DNA from: Corbicula japonica
Taxonomy: Eukaryota; Mollusca; Bivalvia; Venerida; Cyrenidae
Assembly (NCBI GenBank): GCA_038501625.1
Contig: JAZAYU010000001.1
Coordinates: 3,844,001 to 3,908,000 of the forward strand
Length of the DNA: 64,000 bases
Reading direction: 5' to 3'
A program made the position numbers and the translations under genes. The notes under the pieces were generated by a model that was given only the letters and a program-made list of their open reading frames with translations, ran no database searches and was not told the DNA's origin. Numbering within the stretch: position 1 is the first letter of the stretch; each line of letters opens with the position of its first letter. Positions 22,925-34,400 of the stretch are shown piece after piece.

Positions 22925-24151
22925 ATGGATTCTGGTCACCGTGGTTACGTCATTCCGATTGAAAAATGTTTAGAAAACTTTACTTATATTTTACCTGGAT
23001 CATATTGCAATGTGACGTCCGACCCTGTGACGTGTTGGCCTCCTACAGAGATTGGAAAGGTTGCTAAACAACCATGTCCCGCCATATTTGGTTCGGATCC
23101 CGATACATTTGCATATAAACGATGCGACTTAGATGGCACTTGGGCGGAAACGTCGAAATGGAAAGGATTCGGTCATAGTGACTACAGTGAATGCATTGGG
23201 CACCTTCCGATGATTGAAGATGTCTTTGGTGTTGAAAAAGATGAGCTGAAAGAGACAATTAACCATACAAAAGACTTGCCTGAAGACAAAACAACAAATA
23301 TCATCATTCTCGTAACCGTGATTGTTTCCCTTTTGTTCCTCATTATGTCATTTGTAGTAATTACTTGCTTACTTCCAAGAAAAATTAATCAGTCAGCCAG
23401 TTATAAGATATGGAAACACTTTTTGTCTGTGATGATAATGGAAGTGCTCTTAATGGTAACGCTGGAAGTTGTTTATTTTTTGTTAAGGAAACATAATTCA
23501 CCGCCGAAACCTGCGTTGTGCGAAACCCTTATTACATGTATTGAATACTTAAATACCGCTGAGTATATGTGGTTTATGATTCAAACTCACTTGCATCAAC
23601 TCTCTGCGAAGTCTAAAAGACTTTGCACTTCTGGTTACATTGCCTACATTGTAATTGGCTGGGGTATTCCTGCAATACCAACAACCATCTGGTCTGTGAC
23701 GTTATCACTTAGTTTCGGAGAGCCATGCTGGTCAGGATACGAGGGTCAAACAATAACATGGGTCTTAGAAGCAGCACACATGGTGATGTTGCTTGTTGCT
23801 GTAATATTTCTCATTAAGACGTTCATTAGGATTTCTTGCAATTCAGAAATGCTTAACACGAACTGTTGTTACAGAAGGCTGTATCATGAAGCGATTGGAA
23901 GTGCATTCTTCGCGTTGTTTATGTTATCCGTGATAGTATTAAATATTGTTAGCTATAAATTGTCATCGGTAAATATGAATGGCAAAAGTTTGCTGACCGT
24001 GTGTCACTTCCTCTCAGCCATTAAAGGCATTGTGTTATCCTTGCTGATGCTTAGTTTCAATACAGATATTCGAGGACTAATTGGCAGAACTGTCCGGAGA
24101 ATTTCTCGCCACGAACTTATATCATCTAGTGTTGACGAGAACGAGGTTTAA
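22925..24151 (+). CDS. Class B (secretin-type) G protein-coupled receptor, divergent
   Basis: A 408-residue intronless frame. Residues 15-90 form a hormone-receptor domain with the six expected cysteines (15, 28, 37, 51, 67, 90) and the CWPP and W73 positions. Seven membrane segments follow from about 125 to 380. TM4 keeps the family hallmark GWGIPAIP (245-252), and C199 and C268 (followed by W) should form the TM3-ECL2 disulfide. Sequons lie at N18, N29 and N113. It would sit in the plasma membrane and bind a peptide ligand. Divergent points: TM5 lacks the usual GP and N, and TM7 reads SAIKG and SFNTDIR where the family usually has SFQG and CFLN-EV. No signal peptide follows this ATG; an upstream exon could supply one. 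Class assignment is firm. The ligand and subfamily (PDF, calcitonin/CRF or other) are unknown. Confidence 0.9.
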   Translation: MDSGHRGYVIPIEKCLENFTYILPGSYCNVTSDPVTCWPPTEIGKVAKQPCPAIFGSDPDTFAYKRCDLDGTWAETSKWKGFGHSDYSECIGHLPMIEDVFGVEKDELKETINHTKDLPEDKTTNIIILVTVIVSLLFLIMSFVVITCLLPRKINQSASYKIWKHFLSVMIMEVLLMVTLEVVYFLLRKHNSPPKPALCETLITCIEYLNTAEYMWFMIQTHLHQLSAKSKRLCTSGYIAYIVIGWGIPAIPTTIWSVTLSLSFGEPCWSGYEGQTITWVLEAAHMVMLLVAVIFLIKTFIRISCNSEMLNTNCCYRRLYHEAIGSAFFALFMLSVIVLNIVSYKLSSVNMNGKSLLTVCHFLSAIKGIVLSLLMLSFNTDIRGLIGRTVRRISRHELISSSVDENEV

Positions 24152-27100
24152 TATACTGAACACAATTGAAAACTTGATACTTTTAAATTCAAATATTTTG
24201 CTGAGCGATGATATATTTTATCTTTCTCTTAATGTGTGGTCTTTGCTATATCTGGACATTTGATCAAGCGGGAAGATGTTATTTCTTCACAGAGGTCATG
24301 GTTATCTCCTCTTTTCTAAATAATGATGAGGTCAATAATTTCTAACATAAAATTCTCAAACAGATTATTTGACTATCAAATGAAAAAAACATATAGTTTG
24401 ACTATCAAATAAAAAAAATATGGCATGTATAGAAGGAAAATCGCAAAGCCCACATACTGATGCAAAGAAATAAGATACAGTTACTTAAATATCCGTTTTA
24501 AAAAATTACCTCCCTTTTTATTAAAATCAGTACAAAATCCAACGCTTATTTTTCCACAAGCTCGTAATTTTTGTCTTTGTTTCTTTTTTTTAAGCGATAG
24601 ATACTGAAACGACAATTTCCAAGATAAACATATTGGTGATCAAATTCCTCCAGAAATGTGCATTCACTGTCATCATTTATGCAATAGGAGTTTTCCATAT
24701 TATTTTGTCAAGTTTGTTTTTCATTTTACATAAAATGTAAAGTATACATTTCAGTATACATAAAGCGGTATCTGATTAATGTAATCCTTATTGCCCATGA
24801 ACTAGGATTAGGCAGCCTGACATTACCTATAACAAGTTCATATTTTTCGTGCACATCAATTGAAAATAATATTAACTTTGCAAGTTTAGCTGCTTTTATT
24901 GACTGAATTACCGTATCTGTAAAGCTTTAAGGACAGCTGCATGAAGTTTCCTGATTGTCTGACTTCAGCTGCTTTGAGTTGATCATGTGTTTCCTTCTTG
25001 CCTAACTTAAACATTTCTTCTAATATAAGATGATTCCGACAATAAATGTGTGTGTTTGCTATAACACAATTGGAAACAAGTTTTGTGCAATAACATTGAT
25101 ATCACTATTCTGGAACATCTCATTAAAGCAGTTCCATGCATCAGTATCTTGATATCTAATAAAGTAGCAAGCTATGCACATATATCATTTATCTTGACAA
25201 CTTTATTATCGGAATGCGATTTTATCATAATCTATACACTAATCGGGTTTACTATCTTGTTTTCTGTATTACTACATGTAATAAAATATGAACTGAGACC
25301 GTCGAGGTTTATATACTTTATACTATTTTATATAATTTGTTTTTGAAGTTTCACCACCACACACCCATGTGATTAAATTTAATTTTGGCTTTCAATATTC
25401 TCTCTTTATCTGTTGTTCGACTTACTAGAATTACAGGTGCGAAGTGGCAGTCGTATAAAAGTTTCCTTGAATTCTAAATTAAATGAGTGCTGTTAGTAAT
25501 TATGTTGAACATACGTGCATAAGTAATTATTTTAAACTTACGCGTATACACTTCATTTTTAATTACATGTATATGCGTTGCTCATATTAACAATTGCAGC
25601 GCATCCCGGAAAAGGTTATCTATGAACAGTGATATCTTTTTGAAATTTCAGTTACTTGTTACTTGGGAAGGAATGTAGACTTATCTTTTTCCTCTCAACT
25701 TGTTGATGATTTTGTCACACATTTTTACTGTATTATGTTATTTTTAACGCGAAATCCAAAACAAGCAATCGTATGACATTGGTGATTGGTGTCAGCTGTT
25801 AGACAACACATTTTCTCGTCACCTGCCTTGATTAGTGTTTAGATAGTTCGGAATATTTTTATTTCCATTTTTTTTTAATTTGGGGTACTGTTCAAATCAC
25901 TTCCTACTTTTAGCCCAACTAATTGTGCGCCACAAGGTTTTTTCTATATATACGATGTCCGCCCTTCGCGCACAACCCAGTTAGCATTCAAATCTATGCG
26001 GAAAATTTTCCTTCAATGTCTATATCCCGTAAAGGACAGACATCTATAGAAAAAGTCAGTTTGTAAAATGGGTCTGTCCTTTGAGTCGAATTATTGAGAG
26101 TAATCCTACTTTATACTGTTGCCCATTATATTTTTTTTCTTTGTCACGCGATTCGTAAATAAAATCACTTTCAACGTTACAGTTTTGTTTCCCTAGATCC
26201 ACGGATTGTTTTATCGATTTATGCAAGTCCATTTTATTTCTGAGAAATATCTATTCCGTATTCCGTGCCCGGAATAGTTAACAAGTTTGGAAAAGACCTA
26301 ATCACTGTCATTTTAAGTGAAATGTAATTTTGGATCTGCATTGTTTTCAGGAAACACATATTTATGCTTTCAAGGCGGTTTGGGTCATGTCATGTGTGGT
26401 GGCTAATAGGCTATATAAGTTCCAATTTCTTGGCATTTAGTTCCTTAGTTTCATAAATGAACACAGTACAGTCTTCGTTTGCCAGTGGCGGGGGCTATAC
26501 GCAATGACTTGGAATTAAAGTTCGAATCCAATTTTCCATCTGAACATGCTTATAAAAATTAAGTGAACTTAGAATCCCATAGAAATATAGAATTTAGTTT
26601 TCTCAACCAACCCCAAAATTGCATGTATTTGCTTACTACAAGGAAGCATCATCAAGAATTTAACATAGATCGTTTGAGAGATCGGAACTGGAACAGAACC
26701 AAAAGAGTGGTACAGAGAAGAAACAAATATCTTTTTAGATATGCAAGAATAATGTGTCAAACATACCTGCTCGGCGATCAACGGCAAGAGTGTGACATTC
26801 GCCGTACTACGTAGCGTGATCCGAGTGAATAATATCGTCCGTCAATTCCGCCAGTGGTTTGAAAAAGAACCGGGGGAAATGTTGAACGGCGTCATACAAA
26901 GAGAAACACTTTAAGTAAAGCAATTTAGGTAAGTTTTTAGTGTTGCTATGCAAATTTTATTTTTTTTTACCAAGAATAACTACAGGAACCATATGTCAGA
27001 AAGCATACCACCCTAGTCACTTAAAATATATTAATGACGCTGAAACATAATTTAGTATGGCTTAATTGTTGTGTTTTTTTTACAAATCTAGAATTAAAAA

Positions 27101-28170
27101 TTGTTTGAAATAATATTATTGTGAAAATCTTGATTTCCGGTGGAATTTGAATACAGTTATTTCAGGTCCTTCATTATATTTCGCTGTATTAAACATTGAT
27201 CTAGATGTAAACGAATATGAACTGTGACTTTTCTGCCGATATATTAATTAAACCAATTTCCCATCAACCAAACTATCCCGGCTTTAGAAGGCATTTAATT
27301 AAAATTGACTTGGAGCTTCTAAGACAAAAGTATACCAATAAAATAAGTCTTCCATTGTGTGCAAACGACAATTTTTTACTCAAGCTGAAAAAAATCAATC
27401 AATTTACGCATCTAAATATTACGAAAATTAAAATAGAAAAGTGTATAACACAGATATCCGGGTAAAATATATTTAATTTGATCATATATCTTTATTTGTC
27501 CTTTTCAAAAATTGTTTTGCCTTTTACACAGGCCTGGTTTTAGGCATTCGTCCATCAGAAGATTTAGAAATCATGGAAAATTATATGGAATTATCATAAT
27601 CATTAATCGCAGAAAACTAGGCCAGGTACGTGACTTTGTATGTAAACAAGCGAATAATTCTAAGGTCGAATCAACCTGGTTCTCAGCTCCATGGACACAC
27701 CTCCACGCGCGGGAAACAGCCAACCTTCACCTCTGCAAAAAAGCGTAAACAAAAATAATCAGTAGTGGATTATTTCATAACCAGCGGAACAGATCGATTG
27801 CAACTTCAAATTTAAACAGCAGTAAGTTATTTGTTTTTGCAGGAAATATATTTTGATTCGTGCAGGTCAGTTTATTTTTCATTTAATCAAAAACATGTAA
27901 ATGTTTAAAACCCTGGCTTGGGCTTGGCGGTTCTCCAAGTAGTCCGTGAATTCATGTAATCTGGAGATCTGATTGTTATTTATTGGTTGGTCAGTTATTG
28001 AACACTTCTTTATTTCATCTTTGTGTATATTGCCAAAATAAAGTTACATTTGCATGAGATGTTAGTCAGTGTCAGTTTGATAGCAGGTTAAATTGGCGAG
28101 AAAGTTTCATAATTTGACATGATGTTTATAATTTGACCTTGTTTGTTAAATTTTAAGGCATCCCAGCCAA
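24152..28170. other. Intergenic, no supported gene
   Basis: AT-rich. An imperfect inverted repeat (TTTTTTCTAT...GATGTC against GACATCTATAGAAAAA) lies at about 25938-26058. The phrase ACCTGCTCGGC(G/A)ATCAAC occurs at 26766 and again at 28302. Open frames at 25083-25346, 26563-26814, 27217-27465 and 27512-27748 have no recognised domain and no clear splice structure. Confidence 0.4.
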
Positions 28171-28175
28171 TATTT

Positions 28176-28256
28176 ATGGCATACCGGCAGATAATTTTAC
28201 AAGGGTCCCCCTAATGAAAGTTTAAAAATTTAAGCGTTTCGGCGCCGGTATGCCAT
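28176..28256. repeat. Hairpin with 13 bp perfect inner arms
   Basis: ATGGCATACCGGC (28176-28188) is mirrored by GCCGGTATGCCAT (28244-28256). Weaker pairing continues outward (CCCAG.CAA), so this is probably a small MITE. Confidence 0.6.
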
Positions 28257-28534
28257 AATTGCCTGGGGAAAGCCATGTTTAGACTGCCGAGCCAGTGAGG
28301 TACCTGCTCGGCAATCAACAGTAAGTGTAAGATGGAAAAACAAATTTTTATAACACTTGCTGCAAACCAAAAAAGTAAAAAAAAGTTAGAACTTGCAGCT
28401 AGTATAATAAGATTTCTTTTTGTACTTCAGGCTTGTCACTAGAAGTACACAGTGTACTGTTTTATCTTTTTCACATCTCTTGGTATGGGATCTGGAGCCT
28501 TTAGGGTTGGGAAAATGTGTTGTTTTTATTATGC

Positions 28535-30735
28535 CCCCGCCATGAAATGGCGACGGGCATTAAGAGTTGCTCCTGTCCGTCCGTCCGTCCGTCTGATACT
28601 CTCGTGAACGCAACTCCTCCTACACTACTGGTCGGAATTTAATGAAACTTGACCACAATGCTTGGCCTGATATGTAGTTGTGCATGAAGGTGGGGTTTCG
28701 CTCTTACATGTTCCGTTCAGAAGTTATGGCCCTTTGATACTTCCATTTACATTAGTTTTAATAGGAGTATATCTCGTGAACGCAACTCCTTCTACACTAC
28801 TGGTGGGAATTTAATGAAACTTGACCACAATGCTTGGCCTGATATGTTGTTGTGCATCAAGCTGGGGTTTTGCTCTTACATGTTCCGTTCAGAAGTTATG
28901 GCCCTTTGATAATTCCATTTACATTAGTTTTAATAGGAATATATCTTGTGAACGCAACTCCTCCTACACCTCTGCTGGGAATTTGATGAAACTTTACCAC
29001 AATGCTTGGCCTGATATGTTGTTGTGCAAAAAGGTGGGGTTTTGCTCTTACATGTTCTGTTCAGATGTTATGGCCCTTTGATACTTCCATTTACATTAGT
29101 TTTAATAGGAATATATCTTGTTTCTTATATTTTGTGCATTTTGCCCATAACTTAAAAACTACTTGAGATACTGCCTTGAAACTTGAAATATATTTTCACC
29201 ATCAAAATCTACATCATAACCAACAAGGCCCATGCTTCCAATATTTTCAAATTATGCCCCTTTTTCACTTACATTTTGTGTTAAGAAAATTATACACTTT
29301 GCCCTTAACTTTGTTTGGAATGGAGGGATTTCAAAATAACTTGGCACAAATGTTCACCATAACAAGGCGGTGTGTCGTGACTGTAGGTCCAAGGTCAAGG
29401 TCACTGATACTAAAAATAGAATTTTCTTGCAAAATCTTGTCCGCTCTGTAACTTTGTTATTTCTTATTGGATTTTTGAATAACTTGGTATAATTGTTCAC
29501 CATATCAAGACGGTATGTCACATACATGCCCAAGCCTTTAGGTCCAAGGTTAAGGTCACTGTTACTAAAAATAGAATTTTCTTGTCCGGGCTGTTACTTT
29601 GTTATAAATGGAGGGATTTCAAAATAACTTGGCACAAATGTTCACCATGACAGGGCAATGTGTCACGTACCATGCCCATGCCTGTAGGTCAAAGGTCAAG
29701 GTCAGTGTTACTTAAAATAGAATTCTCTTGTCCGGGCTGTTACTTTGTTATGAATGGAGGGATTTCAAAATAACTTTGCACAAATGTTCACTATGACAAG
29801 GCAGTGTGTCCGCACAATACCCAAGCCTGAAGGTCCAAGGTCAAGGTCACTGTTACTAAAAATATAATTTTCTTGTCCGGGCCGTAACTTCGTTATAAAT
29901 GGAGGGATTTCAAAATAACTTGACACAAATGTTCACCATGACAGGGCGGTGTATCGCGTACCATGCCCATGCCTGTAGGTCAAGGTCACTGGTACTAAAA
30001 ATAGAATTCTCTTGTCAGGGCTGTAACTTTGTTAGGAATAGATTGATTTCAAAATAACTTGACACAAATGTTCATCATGACAAGATGGTGTGTCCCGTAC
30101 CATGCCCATGCCTAGGTCCAAGGTCAAGGTCACTGTTACTAAAATAGAATTTTCTTGTCAGGGTTGTTACTACATTAGGAATATAGTAATTTCAAAATAA
30201 CTTGGCAGAAATGTTCACCATGACAAGGTGGTGAGTTGTGTACCATTTCCATGCCTGTAGGTCCAAGGTCAAGGTCACTGTTACTAAAAATAGAATTTCC
30301 TTGTCCGGGCTATAACTTTGTTTTGAATGGAGGGTTTTTAAAATAACTTGGCACAAATGTTCACCATGACAAGGCGGTGTGTTGCGTACATTACCCATGC
30401 CTGTAAGTCCAAGGTCAAGGTCACAGTTACTAAAACTTGAATTTACTTGTTCGGGCTATAACTTCTATATGAATTAAGGGATTTCAAAATAACTTGGCAC
30501 AAATGTTCGCTATGACATTGCATTGCATAACCACCAACTTCTTCACAGACATTTCCGTAATGAGAAGACAACAGTGCCACAAATACAAATAATTTACTTG
30601 ATCATCAAGTTTATGCATATTCTTATAATTACTCGAACATCACTGTCTTTGAAATGCTATTATTCCCATCATTGCACTTTAGTATCTGGAAACGATGCAT
30701 AGCGAGGGCATCCGTGTCCTATGGACACATTTCTA
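28535..30735 (+). mobile_element. Pearl-like element with two kinds of core unit
   Basis: The left end has ATGCCCCCGCC with a hairpin and a (TCCG)n tract at 28578-28593. Three ~171 bp units follow (GCAACTCCT at about 28610, 28781, 28953), ending GAAGTTATGGCCCTTTGAT. About eight ~145 bp units of another type then follow (TCCAAGGTCAAGGTCAC ... TTGTCCGGGCTGT ... TTCAAAATAACTTGGCAC). The right end has GGGCATCCGTG, hairpin GTGTCCTATGGACAC, then CTAG near 30735, as in the element at 16369. Confidence 0.8.
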
Positions 30736-31088
30736 GTTTAACTTAAAATTCAAAATATTAGATGAAATAAAAAAATTTGGTTACTGATGTCTTATAATAA
30801 ATTATTAATTATTCCTCTCTAAAATATGCATGCAGTACTTTCCAGCAGGTCAGATGTCTTGAGGTTTCTTTCTTTTCTAATTACATTATTCACACAGTTG
30901 CAAGATCAAATTTGTATTTCCCAAAAATAAGAAAACAATTATTTTTACCAAATCTGAAAAATATTTCCTGCTTCCACTGTCATTTCAAATATCTGACCTT
31001 TATCACGTGTTTATTTTAATGGCACATAATGTATTTTAACACAATTTATCTAATTTTAGCAGAAAGAATCAACTAAATTCCTCCATTA
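30736..31088. other. PPM1K upstream region
   Basis: AT-rich. A plausible 3' splice site (CTAATTTTAG, ending near 31060) lies about 28 bases before the PPM1K ATG, suggesting an untranslated first exon further upstream. No promoter is identified. Confidence 0.4.
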
Positions 31089-31410
31089 ATGAGTTGTTCG
31101 AGGTATCTTCAAAGAGTGGCTGCTGGATTGCCTTTGTTAAGATCAAATGCGAAGGAAAAGTCCAAGTTTTCATTAACTACATGGACAGAAGACCTCAACT
31201 TTTCACAGTCAGCTGGAGTGCTGTTTGGGAGATCTCTACACACAGGGACATATTCACAGAGCTCTCACCTCTCTGACCCAGAAAACAAAGGAGACCGACA
31301 GAAGGGTGTCAACTTCGATACCCTGGGTTCATGGAACAGCAGGCTTGAAATGACCATTGACTTGAAGAAAAGTATTGAGAAGGGCAGCCTCATTCCAGAG
31401 ATTCCCCTAG
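31089..31410 (+). CDS. PPM1K: PPM1K coding exon 1
   Basis: Residues 1-107 plus one base. The first 60 or so residues are the presumed mitochondrial presequence; [11 protein letters not shown] begins the part conserved in PPM1K. The donor is CTAG|GTAACT. Reading past it would add only intron codons before a stop at about 31451. Confidence 0.93.
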
Positions 31411-34400
31411 GTAACTTGCCCCAACTTTGGATACCAGTCTCAAAATTCTGACTTTTGTCCATGGTATAAGGCTGTTATTTAATTGGAGAATTGTGTAGAT
31501 CCAGATCAGCCATCCATGTCATCTAATCAGGATCTTAACTGTTCCCTTTAAATTCATTAGATTATAAGAAGTGACAGTTGTATATTCAAATCAGATGGCA
31601 CAGATGTGCTAGCTGATCAGGAACTACACTGGTAGCACATGCAATAAAACATGTATTCATGAAGTAAAGAGTTATTTGTGACTGGTCACTTTTGAGTCTG
31701 AGAAAAATTTCAGCTAATCAGCTGCATGAGATTGAAGACTGGTTTCCAGCCCTACTTACATGATCTTGTTGTGGTTCGTTCAAGTGTTGTTTTGACTTGA
31801 CCCTTTCCTCCATAAATACACCTAAATTGCAAGGGTGAACAGTTTAGATCCAGATCAGCTGGCACATCTGTGCTGTCTGATCAGGATCTAAACTGTTTGC
31901 TTTTTGATTTGTGAGGTTATTTCTTTGACTAAAATGCGACCATTGCAGATCCTGATCAGACGGCACGGATGTGCAGGCTGATCTGGATCTACACTGGTCG
32001 CACAAATGCGTAAAATGCATATGTATGGAGGAAAGGATTGAAAGCCTAATTCTTTATGTTGACCTGGTCTGCTCATTACATGTATGTTTGTTACATGTAC
32101 ATATTCTTAGAGAACTTGATACTTTGTGAGAGTGAGATCACAAGTATGTCAGTAGGTTTCTTAATATTTGTAGATAGATAAGTTTAAGTTTTGATGGATC
32201 AGTTTTCAAACGGTTAAGTTAATAAGTGGTTCAAAAAGGTGAAATATGCATGTCAGGAATCGCCATATTCAGAAAAAACAGCCTCCCCACACAGTCAAGA
32301 AGAAGAGAGAGGGAGAGAGCATGGTTAATAAAATGACCAGTTTCAAAAAAGACACCACTAGCAATAAACAAAAATGAGAACCCAAGGGGTTACAGCCTTG
32401 GAATGGTCAGTGGCAAATCAAATTGCCACTGGGGGTTTAAACCAGGTTCTAGGGTGCACCAACCTCACACTTGCCCCAACAGGTTCTCATATCACAAAAC
32501 AAGTACAAGTTGTCTTGGTGAAAAAACTCCAACCCACTTATCGGCTTAACAATGTTGCATGCAAAAGCACGCAAACATATAAAACATAAGAAGCTAAGAG
32601 CATTGCAAAGCCGAAGGGCCGGGTACTCAATGATCTTACCGAGACCAGAGCTCCTGGAGTAAAATCAGCAAGAACACGATGACAGGTATAAAAGAAACAA
32701 ATCGAGCTTCTAGGTTCTTTTAAGAAAAGATTTCCCCAAAAACCTTCATAAACTCTTAAACCCCTGCCTCCGTCATGCAACCAAAGAGGTAAGCATAATG
32801 ATCAACTGTAGAAGGGTTAATCACCAGGCCTGCAGAGCGCTGTAAAATATCATGTTGGTAACCTTTCTTTTTAAATTTACAGATGGTTTTTACGAATAAC
32901 CGGGAGAAATTAACATTGCCTTTTATCTTCTTAAGTTTATAAATTAAATCTCCATAAAAAACTGGCAGTGAAATACCTTGTTGCAAAAGTGATTTTAAAC
33001 TGCACCTGTATTTATTAATTAGATCTGGTTATCGGCAATAAAACTTGCAAAAGGTTTTCCTTAATTTGTAATACCGATAACTTTGTTTAAAAGTTTTTCT
33101 GTAATGCAAAGATTACATTCATTGAAATCATTAACATCGTTGCAAGCTCTTGAAAAGCGAACAAGTTGTGAGGTATAAACCCCATAAGATGTTGCACGGG
33201 GAACATCGCCGTCTAAAAACGGAAAATTTACTATATTAAAATTAAAATCATCTCTTTTATCATAAATTTTAGTAGTGACATAACCATTTTCAATGGACAG
33301 ATTTAGATCGAGAAAGTTTGCTTGCTTTTCTGAAGTGTTCGCTTTATTAAGTTGTAGTTCTTTAGGATAAATCTTATTAACCAGTAATGGAAAATGGTTA
33401 ATTTCTATATTTAATAAATCATCAAGGTACCTCGAGGTGTTGTTAAAAGCTGTAATTATATCATCTTGATGTTCAGTAGAAAGAGATAACATAAAGTCTC
33501 TTTCATAACAGTATAAAAACAGATCAGCAACAAGGGGTGCACAATTAGTACACATTGGGATGCCTATTACTTGTTTATAAATAGAGGTACCGAATCTAAC
33601 ATAAATGTTATCCAGTAAGAAAGTTAGCGAATCTATTAGGTCTTGACAAGTCCATAAGGTATAATTATCATAAGAACCATCTGTAAAAAGGCCCTATGTT
33701 CATTACAAGCGATGAAGGTTTTATTTTCTCTAGCAAACGTTTTTTCAAAGAGACTGGTTAGCTTGTCTCTTATTAAATTATGAGGGAGGGAAGTGCATCA
33801 AGTTGAGAAATCATAAGTAGACAAACAGAACGCCCAAAAATATTTGATATAAGCTTTTTCAAAATGTCATTTGAATTTTTAATCGACCAAAATAAATTTT
33901 TGCCAGAAGTTTCAAAAACCTTACCACAATACCTAATTACATGTTCTTTAATAGCTGTAAGACAAGATGTTAAGAGCACGGATAATTTAGTAGTAGTGCA
34001 AGAACTAGAGTTAGCAATAAATCTTGCTTTGTACTGTGTTTTATGCATTTTAGGCAACCAATACATAGTAGGTACTTTGTCTTGTTTCGGATCAATACTG
34101 ATTCTAAATTTTGTAATTTGTAGAGTGTGTGCAGTAACAATATCACTCTCAGATGAAGAAGTCAGTATATACTCCTTTCCAATAAACAGTTTCGCAGTCC
34201 TGTACGAGTTACTCTCCGCGAACGGAAATCAATCCAAAACGAGGCTCTGTGTGATAGCTGAACAATTGCACTAATGGCTTAAGCACGTAATAGCTAACAT
34301 TATCCACTATATTGCAGGTCTGCGTTCGTCGTCGGCGGTGAAAAAATAAGTTGCTGGTCTGTTATTCTAGCCAGACTTTTTTTATTTTCAGTATTTGATA

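Noticed and set aside
26820..26900. GTCAATTCCGCC near 26843, reminiscent of a ribosomal RNA segment
   Set aside because: Only a dozen bases match and the flanks do not resemble rRNA.
27217..27748. Two neighbouring plus-strand frames considered as exons of one gene
   Set aside because: No phase-compatible splice sites that I could defend, and no recognisable protein motif.
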